From assembly GCA_012932295.1 (NCBI GenBank), contig JAAONU010000017.1, positions 496,001 to 560,000 of the forward strand: DNA of 64,000 nucleotides, written 5' to 3'. A model generated the notes under the pieces. That model was not told where the DNA came from. It saw nothing but the letters and a program-made list of their open reading frames with translations, and made no database searches. Position numbers and translations under genes: made by a program. Origin of the DNA: Cyclina sinensis. Taxonomy: Eukaryota; Mollusca; Bivalvia; Venerida; Veneridae. Every line of letters starts with the position of its first letter. The stretch's first letter is position 1. This document shows, one piece after another, positions 25,772 to 37,709 of the stretch.

Positions 25772-25807
<36 letters not shown>

Positions 25808-26990
25808 GATAATTTTTTAATAAAATGTATATTACATGATTCTATGCATAACTGATTTCACAGTTAGCTATTCCGCAATTTTTAAATCTAAAATTTCATT
25901 TTCATGTTTTTGAAACGAGACATATATATTTAAGAAGTAACTTGCAAAAAAACTTATACATTCTCTCTAATCTTTTGACTTTCAGGCAAAATTCAGTGAA
26001 AGAAAAGGCGGAAAAAAGGGCTAAGATTTTTTTATTACTTGGAACCATAATTTTCCATGCTGTACCATTGTCATGCGGTTTATTAGGAAACGCTAATGTA
26101 TAAATATTGTGTTTCATTATTCACGGTAGTAAATCACGCGACTCTTCCGTGAATATGAAACATTGTATCATATATTTTCATACATAAATATATATATTAG
26201 AATTACTGTTAATGAATACAAACATACGCAACACTTTACTAGAATATGATAATTCACATCTGATACGTTGCCACTAGTAGTGTTAATGCCAATACGACTT
26301 TCGAACATTCACAAAATCTGTTGTCTATTCTGCAATGCATTTCACACGCAAGTTACCTGCAAGAGTGCGATATGATCATGTTTGATTGGATTTACAACAA
26401 ATGGGAGGAGAAACAACTTGATAATTTCATTTTATTTCTGCCTTTGCTAGGTCAAATCACAGTGTACATGTGACAGTTTTATGCAGGAAACTTTGAAATG
26501 CCGCGAAAGCAGTATAACTTTTCATCAAGGAAATAAAATTAAACCTGGAAACAAGGCTGACGAGATATACAAAGTGTAACACAAAATTTCGACAAGGTTA
26601 AAACAAATCAAGGGTGTGACTGGAAGTGGATTTAATACGAGGTGTTATTTAGTTTGTAAACAGTGCAAACATATACATAACACAAAATTAAAAGCGAAGA
26701 AAGAGAATTAATTGAAACGTCAAAGTTTGGAATGCTACTAAAATCTGTTCAGTCATGAATAAAATGTAGAAATGTCAGTGAACAAAATGACGCCAGTTAA
26801 AAGAAGAACTATTTCATTCAGAAAGAGACAGAGAGAGTAAATTAATATTTCGCGTGATGATCTGAAAAATGGGGAATTGAAGAAACACATTGATGTTTTG
26901 TTAATTAATGTTGATAGAAAGCCATTTATTTTGGAGCACAACATAATTTTCAAGACGGATTTATTCACGTGTTGTTGCCGGAATAAAGTC
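23744..26990. other. 5' flank of the PDE8 exon
   Basis: No gene is recognised. It includes a (GA)n run at 25775-25801. The promoter and 5' UTR exon structure of PDE8 cannot be fixed from sequence. A possible splice acceptor, CTATTTCATTCAG ending at 26820, could join an upstream 5' UTR exon to the PDE8 coding exon; no convincing TATA box is seen. Confidence 0.4.
25775..25801 (+). repeat. (GA)n microsatellite
   Basis: About 13 GA dinucleotides, interrupted nowhere. Confidence 0.95.
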
Positions 26991-27236
26991 ATGGGATGTA
27001 CTCCCAGTATTCACGTCAACCAGACTGGCGTGGTATACTGCCGTGACTCCGACGGCTCGAACTCCCCGCGTGCTTCGCACAGCGCCACGGTGATTGCCGG
27101 AAACACCGTAGTCCGTACGGAAACTACCGAAAACTCCCATTCCTCGTCCATACGGTCAAAACGTTACACGGAGTACGGTGGTGGACCTTCTCATATTGTC
27201 AAGTTCGACGCCTCTACTAGCAGCAGCGGCAAAAAG
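26991..27236 (+). CDS. PDE8: cAMP-specific 3',5'-cyclic phosphodiesterase 8 (PDE8), first coding exon (partial)
   Basis: PDE8 enzymes are high-affinity cAMP phosphodiesterases with an N-terminal REC-like region, a PAS domain and a C-terminal HD-type catalytic domain. This exon gives the first 82 residues. It starts [20 protein letters not shown], close to the vertebrate PDE8 start MGCAPSIHV, and its SDGSNSPR stretch resembles PDE8B. Gly2, Cys3 and Ser6 fit an N-myristoylation/palmitoylation signal, so the enzyme is probably membrane-anchored. Residues 20-82 are Ser/Thr/Gly-rich and look disordered. The ATG has G at -3 and +4, a good initiation context. The reading frame stays open 5' of the ATG for 38 codons but has no better Met and no homology. 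The exon ends SSSGKK in phase 0 at AAAAAG|GTCAGTGAGT; vertebrate PDE8A also has a GKK here, as I recall. Its CpG-rich, codon-like composition differs from the flanks. Later exons lie outside the window or are unrecognised. Confidence 0.88.
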
Positions 27237-27242
27237 GTCAGT
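27237..27242 (+). other. splice donor of PDE8 coding exon 1
   Basis: GTCAGT follows AAAAAG, a near-consensus 5' splice site. The open frame runs on for another 31 codons into the intron without any similarity to PDE8, which supports the boundary here. Confidence 0.8.
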
Positions 27243-28660
27243 GAGTGTGCTTATTTCAGTGTACCTGTCAGCATGCTGAATGTTTCAATTTATTTGTGTA
27301 GGCTTTTTGCTGTTTCCTGCTGTGAATGAAACTTAAGCGAAGCTGCTATCAGCGAGAGTTATTGTGAAATGAATGAATGGAGAGGTAGATTTCTTATAAA
27401 ACTTGTGTGTAAAATAAATAAATATATATATATCTTACAGCAATCTTACATGTCCAAATCATCCCAAACGCTGCAAATGGCAAAAAATAAATAGATAAAA
27501 AAAATATAAACAACCATGCTTATGACAAGATCTTTAACTCAGTAACTGTTTATTTTGTTAACGTTATCAAAGATGACTGACTCACGGCATTGTACTCATT
27601 CTCGAACACCTGCTGGTATGATTCTGCATGGGGTGAAGCTACACCTTATGGAAGTGTAAGCCCACTTTCTAGGGGCTATCATGACACGTTCCCTGGATTA
27701 TTTTAACAGTAAATATGAAATGGTGTGTTATAGTGTATATATGTCACAAAACGTGAAAAATACGCTCCACCTACTACAATTTTAATCTTTTTTGCACATT
27801 GGAAGTTTTATCTTTTTTCATTTTTGAAAACAAAGTGCAACCTATGTGTGCTCAAGCCTTCCACTCCATTTAGGAGCTACACAAATGTCTGCCATATAAA
27901 CTTAGTAACGACGAATAATGGTTTTAAAATTATTGTAGGTGAAAGAAAGAAAAACTTGACAGCCTGAAACTATCTTAAAAAACGCAAATAACAACATCAA
28001 AAGAGGTGGTCACAGAGTGTAATTAAAATTTTATAATAACGTACTGTGATATATGTTTCAAGTATCCGTTTGCTCAATGCATTGACGTAAAATAAGTTTA
28101 ATTGTTACCTACCGCGGTCTCATTGTAAAGCTGACATAATGCAATGCCGCTTTCAAAGCTGTTGTGAGTAACACATATGAATTTTTAAGCATGTTTGAAG
28201 CTAATGTATAAGCACTGCTTAGCTTGTTCGAGTTCAGCACATAATTCCCAGGCTTGTGCAGGTTTAGTTTTATGAAAGTGTCGCGCGTTAATTTGTACAC
28301 GACTTGCACAAGTGTTTGGTACTATTTGCGCCCCTTTGAATGACAAGTTACGATGTTCGCTCTTCAAAAGCCCAATAGTTTCTTTGTTTTGCACTAGTTT
28401 AAGTATTTTGCACTTCCGAGCAGTGTATACAAACAAAAAATGCTGTCAAAGAGATGCAAAATGCAAGAGCTCTGTTTGCAAGACAAATTACGGCACGCCG
28501 ATGGCGTTTTTGTTCCGCTAAATTGCTTAGTATAACAGGATCAGACCAATACTATGAAACCATATAGGTGTTGTATTATGGAAAGCTCTGGTATCTCAGT
28601 TTCAGCTTGGATTTCTTTCTTTCAAGAGGATGACGTAGGTTCGAAGCCTTAATAATGTAG

Positions 28661-28925
28661 TGTAACCCGGAAAAATCCACCTTCCCCGAGCTGGGTTTGA
28701 ACTCGGGTACCTTCGATTACTTCTTAGAATTCGTCCTCGAATTCCTGGAGCACTGAATGTGTTTGGGACTTTATAAGGGTGCCATCACATCTAAACTCGT
28801 GAGTTTTTTTTACGTTGGGCGCCAAATGTAACCCGGAAAGATCCACCTTCCCCGAGCTGGGTTTGAACTCGGGTACCTTCGATTACTAAGCAGACACTCT
28901 ACCACGTCGCCATAAAAGCTAGTTG
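28661..28925 (-). mobile_element. compact LTR (TRIM-like) retrotransposon fragment with PBS and tRNA-like LTR
   Basis: A 61-bp sequence beginning TGTAACCCGG occurs at 28661-28721 and again at 28827-28887, with about one mismatch. Read on the minus strand the right copy ends ...CCGGGTTACA, then two bases, then TGGCGCCCAACGT (28812-28824), which matches a tRNA-Lys primer-binding site. The LTR part contains a tRNA-like segment on the minus strand (GTGGTAGAGTGTCTGCTTAG and GAGTTCAAACCC as A- and B-box-like words). Only about 90 bases separate the PBS from the second copy, and there is no coding region, so the element is non-autonomous and partly deleted. Confidence 0.6.
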
Positions 28926-30907
28926 ATAGGCAAGGGAGTAGAAGTGCCGTATTATACCCCTGCTACAGTTGTCGCATTTTCCCTAATACTGAAGACTCTC
29001 ATCAGAAAAATTGATAGTACTTAGTGAAAGTTGGATCTTCGGACTTTCATGGGGGTGCTAAAAAGTAAATTCTAGAGCTAAATACTATAGTAGGCCATGA
29101 CCGGAACTTTTTAGAGCAAAACAAATACGATGTGAGTTGAGTGTTAACTCTTTAACTGACCGAAGCTGGGACCTAATATAACGTATATGTTGCTCCAAGC
29201 CTGAAGATACTAACATTTTTTTTAAAAATGTAGATTTAGTAGCTTGACACCTTTCAATATGGATATAGTTACGTCCCTTTAATACTCTTTAGTTGTCTGT
29301 CAAAGTGGGACAGGTTAATGACAGGTGACACAAGAGTTTGACGTACATCGTCTAGGATATATTACTCTGTTCTGTTTGTAAGTTTAGTCCCCTTTAATTT
29401 ATTTATATTTCATTGATTAGAAGCTTTAAATGTGCTCATTTTTTGTATTGCTATTCATGGTTGAGTTAAAATGTGTGACAGTTAAAAGTTTTAAAAAGTT
29501 TTCTAAAAGTTAAGAAGTGTGTTTGTTTAACTCTGTCAGCTGATCTGTGGTGAACCATTTAAGTTAAAAGTGATAGGGATTATGTGTTTTGGATAAAACT
29601 TTGTGTTACTGATGTTACACTAACTGAGTGCTTCTTATTCATTTATGCAGTAGGTGAAACAGTTTGGTATATTTCTGTAAATTGTTAATGCAGTAATGCA
29701 TCAGTTTCCAACACAAACAGTTTGTAATGAGCAATTAGTGAATGACTTTGTTGGGCTTGATATCAGCATGTCAGTTATTTTGCATTTAACAATGTAGCTG
29801 TGTAGATTAGCCTGATTAATTTGGCATTGACGGTTTGACCCATTTTGTAAACTTTTTTTTTTCATTATTGTCAAACCGTTGGAGACGTCGCCTATCAAAA
29901 ATTTTCTCAATGTCTCTTCAGTAAGTCTGGTAAGTTGGACTATGTGTGGATAAGACAAACTTTTTTCTCTTTTTTTCAAAACTCTGTTATATCAAAGTCA
30001 TTTTTACAGAATGGTTACTGTTAAGATAAATCTACTTATTACCTATATTCACTAGAATCTACTCTCTGGTACATGAAATAGCCACTGAGATTCAGTTCAA
30101 CTGCAAATCATCAAAATCCTAAAGAAAACTTTAAATCATGCACTGAGTTTCTTTAAAAATAAGACAGTCTTGTTGTACTTCCTTGCTATACAAAAATTCT
30201 CTGTCTTCTTAAATATTCTTCTAATTGAAAAGTATCATCACCTTTATCATTTATTTCTGCATAAATATTTTCTAAATTACAAGAACAGATTTTGTACAAA
30301 ATTAATAAGGATTTAAATCAATTTTATGTGATCAGTGAAGATTCGAGTCTTCAGTGTAACCATTTGAAGAATCATAATGTGACTTTTAAAAGTTACCTAA
30401 GTACTTGTAATTTTGTACAAAGCCTCCATCAAGTATAATACAAAAAAAAACAAAAAAAAAACAGCAAAAACAAATCAATGAATGTGCAGAAATGAAATAA
30501 AATGTAATAAATTAATTAATAATGACTTAGATTTTAAATCTTCCATAAAAATTTCATGTACAAGTTAAAAAAGTTTTCACATGATATTTACACAAATTTT
30601 GAGTGAACAGTTGCTGTATTAGTTGGCACAAATTACAATTTAGTGTTTGAACTTGTACAGGTCTGATATTTTGTTTCTATTTTTTATACTGTTTAAAATA
30701 AATTAAAGAAAACTATAATATGAAAGTGAAGCAGATATATCATAATTATAAAATCTGTCTGGTTTGCCTGTGGTGTCAAATGGCACTTACACATGATTGC
30801 TGTTGCAGAAAATTGGCAGAAAGAAAACATCAGCAGAATGACATTTTGCTGGTTACAGCCTTAAAGTTTGGCATAGAATCCCAGACTACTTATTCCAAGA
30901 AAATTTA

Positions 30908-31040
30908 GATTCCTCTTTCATTAATTTTAGCAGATTTTGACCCCCCCCCACCCTCCCCAGGAAATTCCCCTCTCATTTATTTTGGCATATTTTGACGACC
31001 CCAGAAAATTCCGCTCCTATATTTTTTAATAAGGTGGACT
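30908..31040 (+). repeat. short degenerate tandem repeat with poly-C
   Basis: Two to three units of about 50 bases share TTCCnCTCTCATTNATTTT, GCANATTTTGAC and a C-rich spacer (CCCCCCCCCACCCTCCCC in the first). Confidence 0.5.
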
Positions 31041-32571
31041 TTTCCCGACTCACAACTTTGAAAGGGTTCCCCTTTTGTTAAAAGCCCCTATAACTCATCG
31101 TAATTATGTTATATATGTAATTTAAATAAATTTGATAAATTATTGAGAAATGTCATAGTTTTTACTGCAGTTTATCAATTGTAACTACTTGTAGCATGTT
31201 TTATAAATGGAAAGAATAATAATAATAATAATCATGGCAACTTAAGATAGTGCTAGGAGAATCATCTGCCTTGATAAAATTATGGGAAAGGATTTGTCAA
31301 ACTTGCCAAAATGAATGGGATGAGAATGGGATGAGAATTGTGCATGAGAGCATTTATCCGGAGTAGAGTTACAAAACTTTTATCATTATATTAACAAAAG
31401 TAGAAATGGATTTTTTCAAAATTTCTTTGATTAACAAAATAACTTTTGTACATTTGCATTTTTCATTGTTCGCTAAAGGGCCTAAAGAATATTTTCAGAG
31501 AACATCATTATTTATAATTTGTGCTTTTGCAGTTTTGCTTGACAGCATTTAATCCATAATTTGATTACTAGTACATTATTTATTTAATTTATGAAATGTA
31601 ATATACATTATTTATTATTGTTATAATTACTTCATTATAATATGACCGAACCTTCATCAGAGCATTAATTGATTGTACTAGAGCAACAGCTTGAGTTCAC
31701 ATTACAATATTGTATCCAGAGAGCCGTTGGCTATGCAAAATGTCTTGATAGATTTTATTGCAAAAGAAACCCTTATTTCTTTTTTCTCTTGGCCCATATG
31801 TATTTTTCTGGAGAAATCCATGCAGCCCAGCTGGTGAAGAGATACATGTACATTATCACATTTTTGCTGAAGCAAAATGCACAACACTGTATTAAGTAAT
31901 TGTTCACCAGCAACTTTGATCTGCTTGTAGTAACAATTATTGGAAATTTTCTATGTCACTTAAAAGATAAAATTTCATACAAGCTTTTGTTAAAATTGCA
32001 GTAATAAATTTTGTCTTTGTCAAGATATGCATTATACTAAATATTTCTTATGCAAAAGCTGACAGTTAAATGTGTTATAAAATTTAGTAAAAGTATGTTC
32101 AAGTCTCAAGGAATTTTTATTTGACCAACCAGATGATAGTTGAAACATTGTCAGTCATGGGAAAGTGGCCCTCGGCTTCATTTGCATAAAAACTAACAAG
32201 TTCTTACATACAGGTTTATAGAAACGGTATTACTGTATTCAATAGCTGTATTAATTACTGACTTAAGTAGTGCATAATAACTGTCATTCTAACCTTGAAT
32301 TTTATATACTGTCGTACGTGGTTACGCTCCTTAAGTCTTCCTGATTAAAAAGCTCTGTGTGATTGTGAAATGATAATATATGCAGTATGTTAACTCCTTC
32401 TGAAGCAGGTGCAATATGAGTTTTGTCACCATTTAATTTAAAATACATATACCTGGGATATATAGTCATGGATCTACCAGTAAAATGTAAAAGTCTAAAT
32501 AGTCCTGTGTCACTGTGCACATATTTTTATCTAATTATCCCCCATGTAAACAGTTATTAGTTACCTTAACC

Positions 32572-32844
32572 ACTAGCGGATCCAGAGGGGGTGCACCCGG
32601 CACGCGCCCCCATAAAATTCCTGGACCATAGGTGTTATTGTAGGTCTGTTTTGAATATGTCTTTAAATAATGATTGTATGCTTTATTGTTCAACATTGAA
32701 TTGAACAATCAGAGGCCCATGTGATATTGCCAAATACTCTAGCATAACCACAACTGTTGAAATGAGATAGAAAACAGACACAAATTGGGCTTAACATTTT
32801 GCGCTCCCCCCCACCCCCCCAACTTGAAATCCTGGATCCGCCAA
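32572..32844. mobile_element. short non-autonomous DNA transposon-like element (GCGGATCCAG ends)
   Basis: GCGGATCCAG at 32576-32585 is repeated as its exact inverse CTGGATCCGC at 32832-32841. Both ends are followed inward by G-rich (left) or C-rich (right) runs, and the interior is AT-rich without coding capacity. Similar GGCGGATCCAG ends are known from hAT-like and other cut-and-paste elements. The length (about 270 bp) fits a MITE. No clean target duplication is visible. Confidence 0.55.
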
Positions 32845-34082
32845 AAATAACAAAATAGACCTCTTTTCTTGTTCATACTTTACTCTCAGGTGGCAGTTGG
32901 ATGGTTCTGGTTCCGTCTCATACTTCATCCCTTGTTATTACCATACAGTTATTGTGTTATTAGCTAAACAGATACATGGTATTAATGGTGAAGAGAAACT
33001 GTACATGGCTCTTTAAAGGAATTGAAATTGATTTAATTTTCAAACTGTGAAGGACCTGAAAATAAGAACCAGTAATCTATCAAACAAGCCAGAGAATTGT
33101 GAACTTCATATAATGCAATACTGAAAGAAGCTGTTCGTGGGAACTATACCTAATAACATCAGAATATTGCTAAGAAGTACTATTTTCCAAGAAATTTACA
33201 TATAACCTTTGATATCTCTGCCACCAACATTCTTACATCTCTGCTAGGCTAATTTCAAGGAGCAAAACTCACATAAAAGCTTAAAACACCTAGCTAAGTC
33301 GAAAAAAAAGTTGAAAATAAGTTACAGCACGGTCAAATTTCAGTCATTTGTTTTGACCTAGTAGTGGTGGTAAATTATACGCACCTGAGAAGCGTGGATG
33401 ACAGCTGTTACGTTAATTATTATGGCAATAAATGTTACAATACTTTCCTAAATAGGTCAAGTCTAGCGAATTAATTAGTGACCTTGCAAAATTACTTGGT
33501 GTTTGTATATGTTAATGTAAGGATTTGAAGTGATGAGTGCAGTGTTAATAGCATTTAGACCTTCTACTGTCCAGAATGTATGTCAGAGTGAGGTTTTTTG
33601 GACAGCTAGAAAAATGATATTTTTGCAGGTGAATGAACTATGTCAGTTCATGAGCACTTCTTGTAATTCTGTTGTTAGTTCAAGAACTTGTTTGATTTAC
33701 AAGCAGTAAATTAACATTTGGACATTGACATAAGACTTTTAGGGATTCATTTCAAGACTTTTGATACAAACTGCATTTTTCAGTTTACCTCAGTTTTTCT
33801 CATCATTCTTTGGACTGTCCATGAATTTATTTCAGTGATTACAAAATTTCTTTTAAAAAGAGACCCAAATTTGATAAGGGTAAGTTTGGTAAAGACTTAT
33901 TTGAGTTTGTATTTTGTGGACAGACTATTACAAAGATCTATTAATTGACTTAATTTGTTAAGTACGTCGTAAGGGGGATAACAGCTGTGACAGACATGCA
34001 GACCCGCAAGTTTTTTTCCAATTAAGTACATTGTACTAGTACTGGTTCAAATTTTTGTAATGGTTCTTTAGATCATATTACT

Positions 34083-34690
34083 TTGTTCAAGATCACATAA
34101 ATATGTTCAAGATCACATGTCTGTTTTCAAGATGGCCTGACCGTTTTCAAGATGGCATGACAGTGTTCAAGGTTCCATGACTGTGTTCAAGATGGCCTGA
34201 CTGTTTTCAAGATGGCATGACTGTGTTCAAGATTGCATGACTGTGTTCTAGGTCACATGAATATGTTCAAGATGGCATGGTTGTGTTCAAGGTTGCATGA
34301 CTGTGTTCAAGATGGCCTGACTGTTTTCAAGATGGCATGACTGTGTTCAAGCTTGCATGACTGTGTTCAAGATGGCATGACTGTGTTCAAGGTTACATGA
34401 ATATGTTCAGGATGGCATGATTGTGTTCAAGTTTGCATGACTGTGTTCAAGATGGCATGACTGTGTTCAAGGTTGCATGACTGTTTTCTAGGTCACATGA
34501 ATATGTTAAAGATGGCATGACTAAAGATGGCATGACTGTGTTCAAGGTTGCATACTGTGTTCAAGATGGCATGACTGTGTATTGAAGATGGCATGTCTGT
34601 ATTGTAAACTGTGTGTTTTCAAGATTACAAGACCATGTATGTTCAAGATTGCATCACTGTGTTTGTTTAAGGTCACATGACTGTGTGCTA
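34083..34690 (+). repeat. 20-bp minisatellite, about 30 copies
   Basis: The unit is GTTCAAGATGGCATGACTGT with variants (GGTTGCATGACT, GGTCACATGAATAT, GATGGCCTGACTGT). Variant types alternate, suggesting 40- to 60-bp higher-order blocks. It becomes irregular after 34500. CpG is almost absent. Confidence 0.95.
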
Positions 34691-34914
34691 AAAAAATATT
34701 AAGATCAGATGTATACAGAATTGTCTTATGAATTTTTATTTCAGTAACTGCATAACTTAGAAAAAATAGCTGCTACACATTTTAGTGCTATTAACAATCT
34801 GACAATCTGGTACACCTGTTTACTCTTGTAAACTGATGTTTAAGAATAAAGAGGCTGATTAGTGAGTCAGGTCCAGTGGTGACATGCTGGACTTTTCATT
34901 GTAATAACAAGTTA

Positions 34915-35045
34915 CTATTTGTCTTTTGGTTGTGATGTTTAATCAATGTCCCATGTATTGGTGCTGTACACTGACTAGGCATGTGGAAGAAGCAGAGATG
35001 TCTCTGGCTGGAAGGGGATGCTTTCTGTAACACAACCTAAAGTTT
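34915..35045 (+). mobile_element. SINE group B, body fragment (+)
   Basis: GTCCCATGTATTGGTGCTGT, ACACTGA, GCAGAGATGTCTCTGG and GGATGCTTTCTGTAAC match the body seen at 2340-2545 and, inverted, at 60960-61190. Confidence 0.7.
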
Positions 35046-36939
35046 GTATCTAGGTGCTTGTGGAATACTGATCTGAATGATCACAGTTATTTCTCCTGTT
35101 TTTTGTTAAGAAACATTTTCTAATAATACAAAATCAGCCGACTGGAATCCATGATGTACAATATCACTTCCTTAAAGCTAAGATTTTCACTGCCCACATG
35201 TGGGTCAATCTACTCAACAGTTACTGTTGTACATATCTTCTAACTGATTTAGTAAAATGGACCTTCAAATTAGTATCAAAATGTGAACAACCTTGCTTGA
35301 TAAAGACTCTATTTTTGACACGCAGTGGACTATTTTTGGTATTATGTGCTGCAGTTTTTGGCATTCCTATCTCAGATGTTTCCCAAATTTCGGGATTAAC
35401 TATCATGAAAGTGTAGAGATAACAGCCCCATACACACTCAAGTAGCAGACCCTCTAAGGCCTTGACATTCTGAGTTATGTACTTTTATAGGTCTTTACTA
35501 CGATACAGTACAATACTGTGAAGTGTTTGGACAAAAGTAAACTTTGGAACTTGGGCCAAAATATTCTTGTTGATTAATCAGTCTGTTTTGTTGATAGATT
35601 AATGCTTCATTATCTCTACATATTTTAGCATGAAGAAAAATATATAAATTAGTGAAATTCATTGGATTGTTAAATCTGTTGCCTGTAGAATGCATGGCAA
35701 AAAAAAAAAAAAAATCAAGAATTTAAGAGGAAAAAATCTTGCTTGCTCTTTGATTAATCCATATTCTGCTATTATTAGCAACTAAGTCAAAATTCAGGTT
35801 GTGAAAGTTGTCCAGTAAGCATTTTATATATGTCACTTATTTTGTTGAGGGCAGCGACTTTTATTTACCACATGGCCTTTTTTTGTTGAATAATGACCGT
35901 TCTTCATTCTAATTAATCAGAAGTGAAACAGAAGCAATATTAATGGACAAACAGTACCTGTGAAAACTGTTGGGTTGAGTGTGTTTGTGTAGTTTGTACA
36001 TATCAGAAGTCAAATATGATAGAATCACTGGAGTTTTTTTTTTTTTCAGTTGGTAATACGTGGATGTTTAGTACTGGTTATATTGGTAACTGTTGAAACT
36101 CCTGTAAGAATTATTTTATAAACCTTATTAAATGAAACTTTTAAGTCATTATACAAATCTAAGAATAAGTTACAGAAAAATTGAAATGATACACCAAAAA
36201 TAAGAAGCATACATACTGACTTGGTGTTCTGTATCGTTTTAATTTGGCTATTTAGCCTGAAACTTGCTTAATATTTGTTGGAAACTCTACTCTTTATTTT
36301 CATGCCCTCTGCCATGTCAGGTCAGTTTCTGTCATTTTGTGGTCTCATATACCAGTCTAGCTATAGAGCATTGACACTCTAAAGGATTATGTTGAAAAAG
36401 AACGTTATTGGGAAAAGGGTGGTGGAAATTTAAACTTATGAGCCTTCTGATTGGACGAAAATGTTGGACATGCTACTATGACATTACAATAAAATAATAA
36501 TATATGTAGCACTTGGTTTGATTGAATAACCCCAACCAGTCATATTTGATAATTAAATCACAGGTACAAAGTATTAAAATCTGCTTGTTCATATTTCTGC
36601 AACATACTCCCTTTTAATATAGTAATGTAAATTCTTTCTATCGTTGTTAACATTAGTACAGTAAAGTTCTGCTTTGAAGACCTCTGATTTTAATTATTTC
36701 AAAATTACGCAAAAATTAGTAATCTCAGAAACCCAGGATAAAAAATTTCGGACAAAGAAAGTCTACCATGAAGACTGATTCTTTCATAATTTACTCACAT
36801 CTTTAAAGCTATAGTTCAGTTCACCACTTTCTGAAATAAATGTAGATTTTCTAGCACAATTTTCGAAAAGCAACCCTCTTCCATTGAAACTGTAATTTTT
36901 GTTTGTAACCTGTTTGTTTCTGTTTTATCTGATCAACTT

Positions 36940-36976
36940 CTTTTGTCTGTTGTTTACAAGTAACAACAGACAAAAG
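36940..36976. repeat. 15-bp stem hairpin plus partial duplication
   Basis: CTTTTGTCTGTTGTT (36940-36954) is the inverse of AACAACAGACAAAAG (36962-36976), with a seven-base loop. The right arm is then repeated directly (TAACAACAGACAAAAG), followed by GGGTTAGGGTTA, two telomere-like hexamers. Confidence 0.6.
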
Positions 36977-37639
36977 TAACAACAGACAAAAGGGTTAGGG
37001 TTAAATTTCAAATTATTGCAAATTTACTGTCCAAAATTGAGTACAGAGTTGAACAGATAAAGTTTCTCTGTAGTTTTATTTGTTTTGAAATTCTAAGATA
37101 TCTTTATTGTTTTAATAATTTCTTGCATGATATAAATGTTTTCTGGACAAAAATTGTAACACCCTAGATGATTTACTTGAAATTATAGATTGACTTAAAT
37201 CAGTGATTTTTTTTTCAATTTAGAATTCAAAAGCTTAGGGGTTTTTTCGACAAGAAACCTTCAAATTGACATTGTATAACACACGTACATGTTACAGTGA
37301 GAAATACCATATTTATAACGTGAGATAATCCTGAGATAATCCGGTTATATGATCAAAAAGCTCCTTACGAACTAATTTGCACCTGTAGATTTCGACTTAT
37401 TTATATAAGAGTTTTAATTGCTTTAAGAGTAGATTTAGTCGGTCAGTTCAAGTAAGTTAAAAAAGTGAATTTGGTCAGCTCACCTAATTTGCACATCATT
37501 TGACAATACAGGGAAATGGACAATAATTTTCAAGGATATCTTAATTGTTTTGTAAATATTTGTTTTTGAAATATGAAGAGCATCTGATAAGCTAACCTGA
37601 TTTTAAATTGTTGACATTGTTTCGGTGTATTGACGTACT

Positions 37640-37709
37640 GTTTTTCTTTTCTTTTTCATATTCCTTGCCTCTGTTCTGATTGTCCTGGTTTCGTTTGAAC
37701 AGGTAAGAA
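37640..37709 (+). promoter_or_regulatory. candidate recursive (zero-nucleotide) splice site in intron 1
   Basis: A pyrimidine-rich tract from 37641 leads to GTTTGAACAG|GTAAGAAA, with AG at 37701-37702 and GTAAG at 37703-37707. Juxtaposed acceptor and donor consensus is the signature of ratcheting points that split long introns. It lies about 10.5 kb into the intron. The evidence is sequence only. Confidence 0.35.

Noticed and set aside
26877..26990. An N-terminal extension of PDE8 upstream of Met at 26991
   Set aside because: The frame is open but begins at a TTG, has no similarity to PDE8, and MGCTPSIHV aligns exactly with the known family start.
27237..27329. Read-through of the PDE8 exon to the stop at 27329
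   Set aside because: Similarity ends at the GKK before a good GTCAGT donor; the following residues are unrelated to PDE8.
33783..33879. A possible exon between TTTTTCAG and GGTAAGTTT
   Set aside because: The peptide (FTSVFLIILWTVHEF...) does not fit PDE8, and the start of the ORF is unsupported; probably chance splice-like words in AT-rich DNA.
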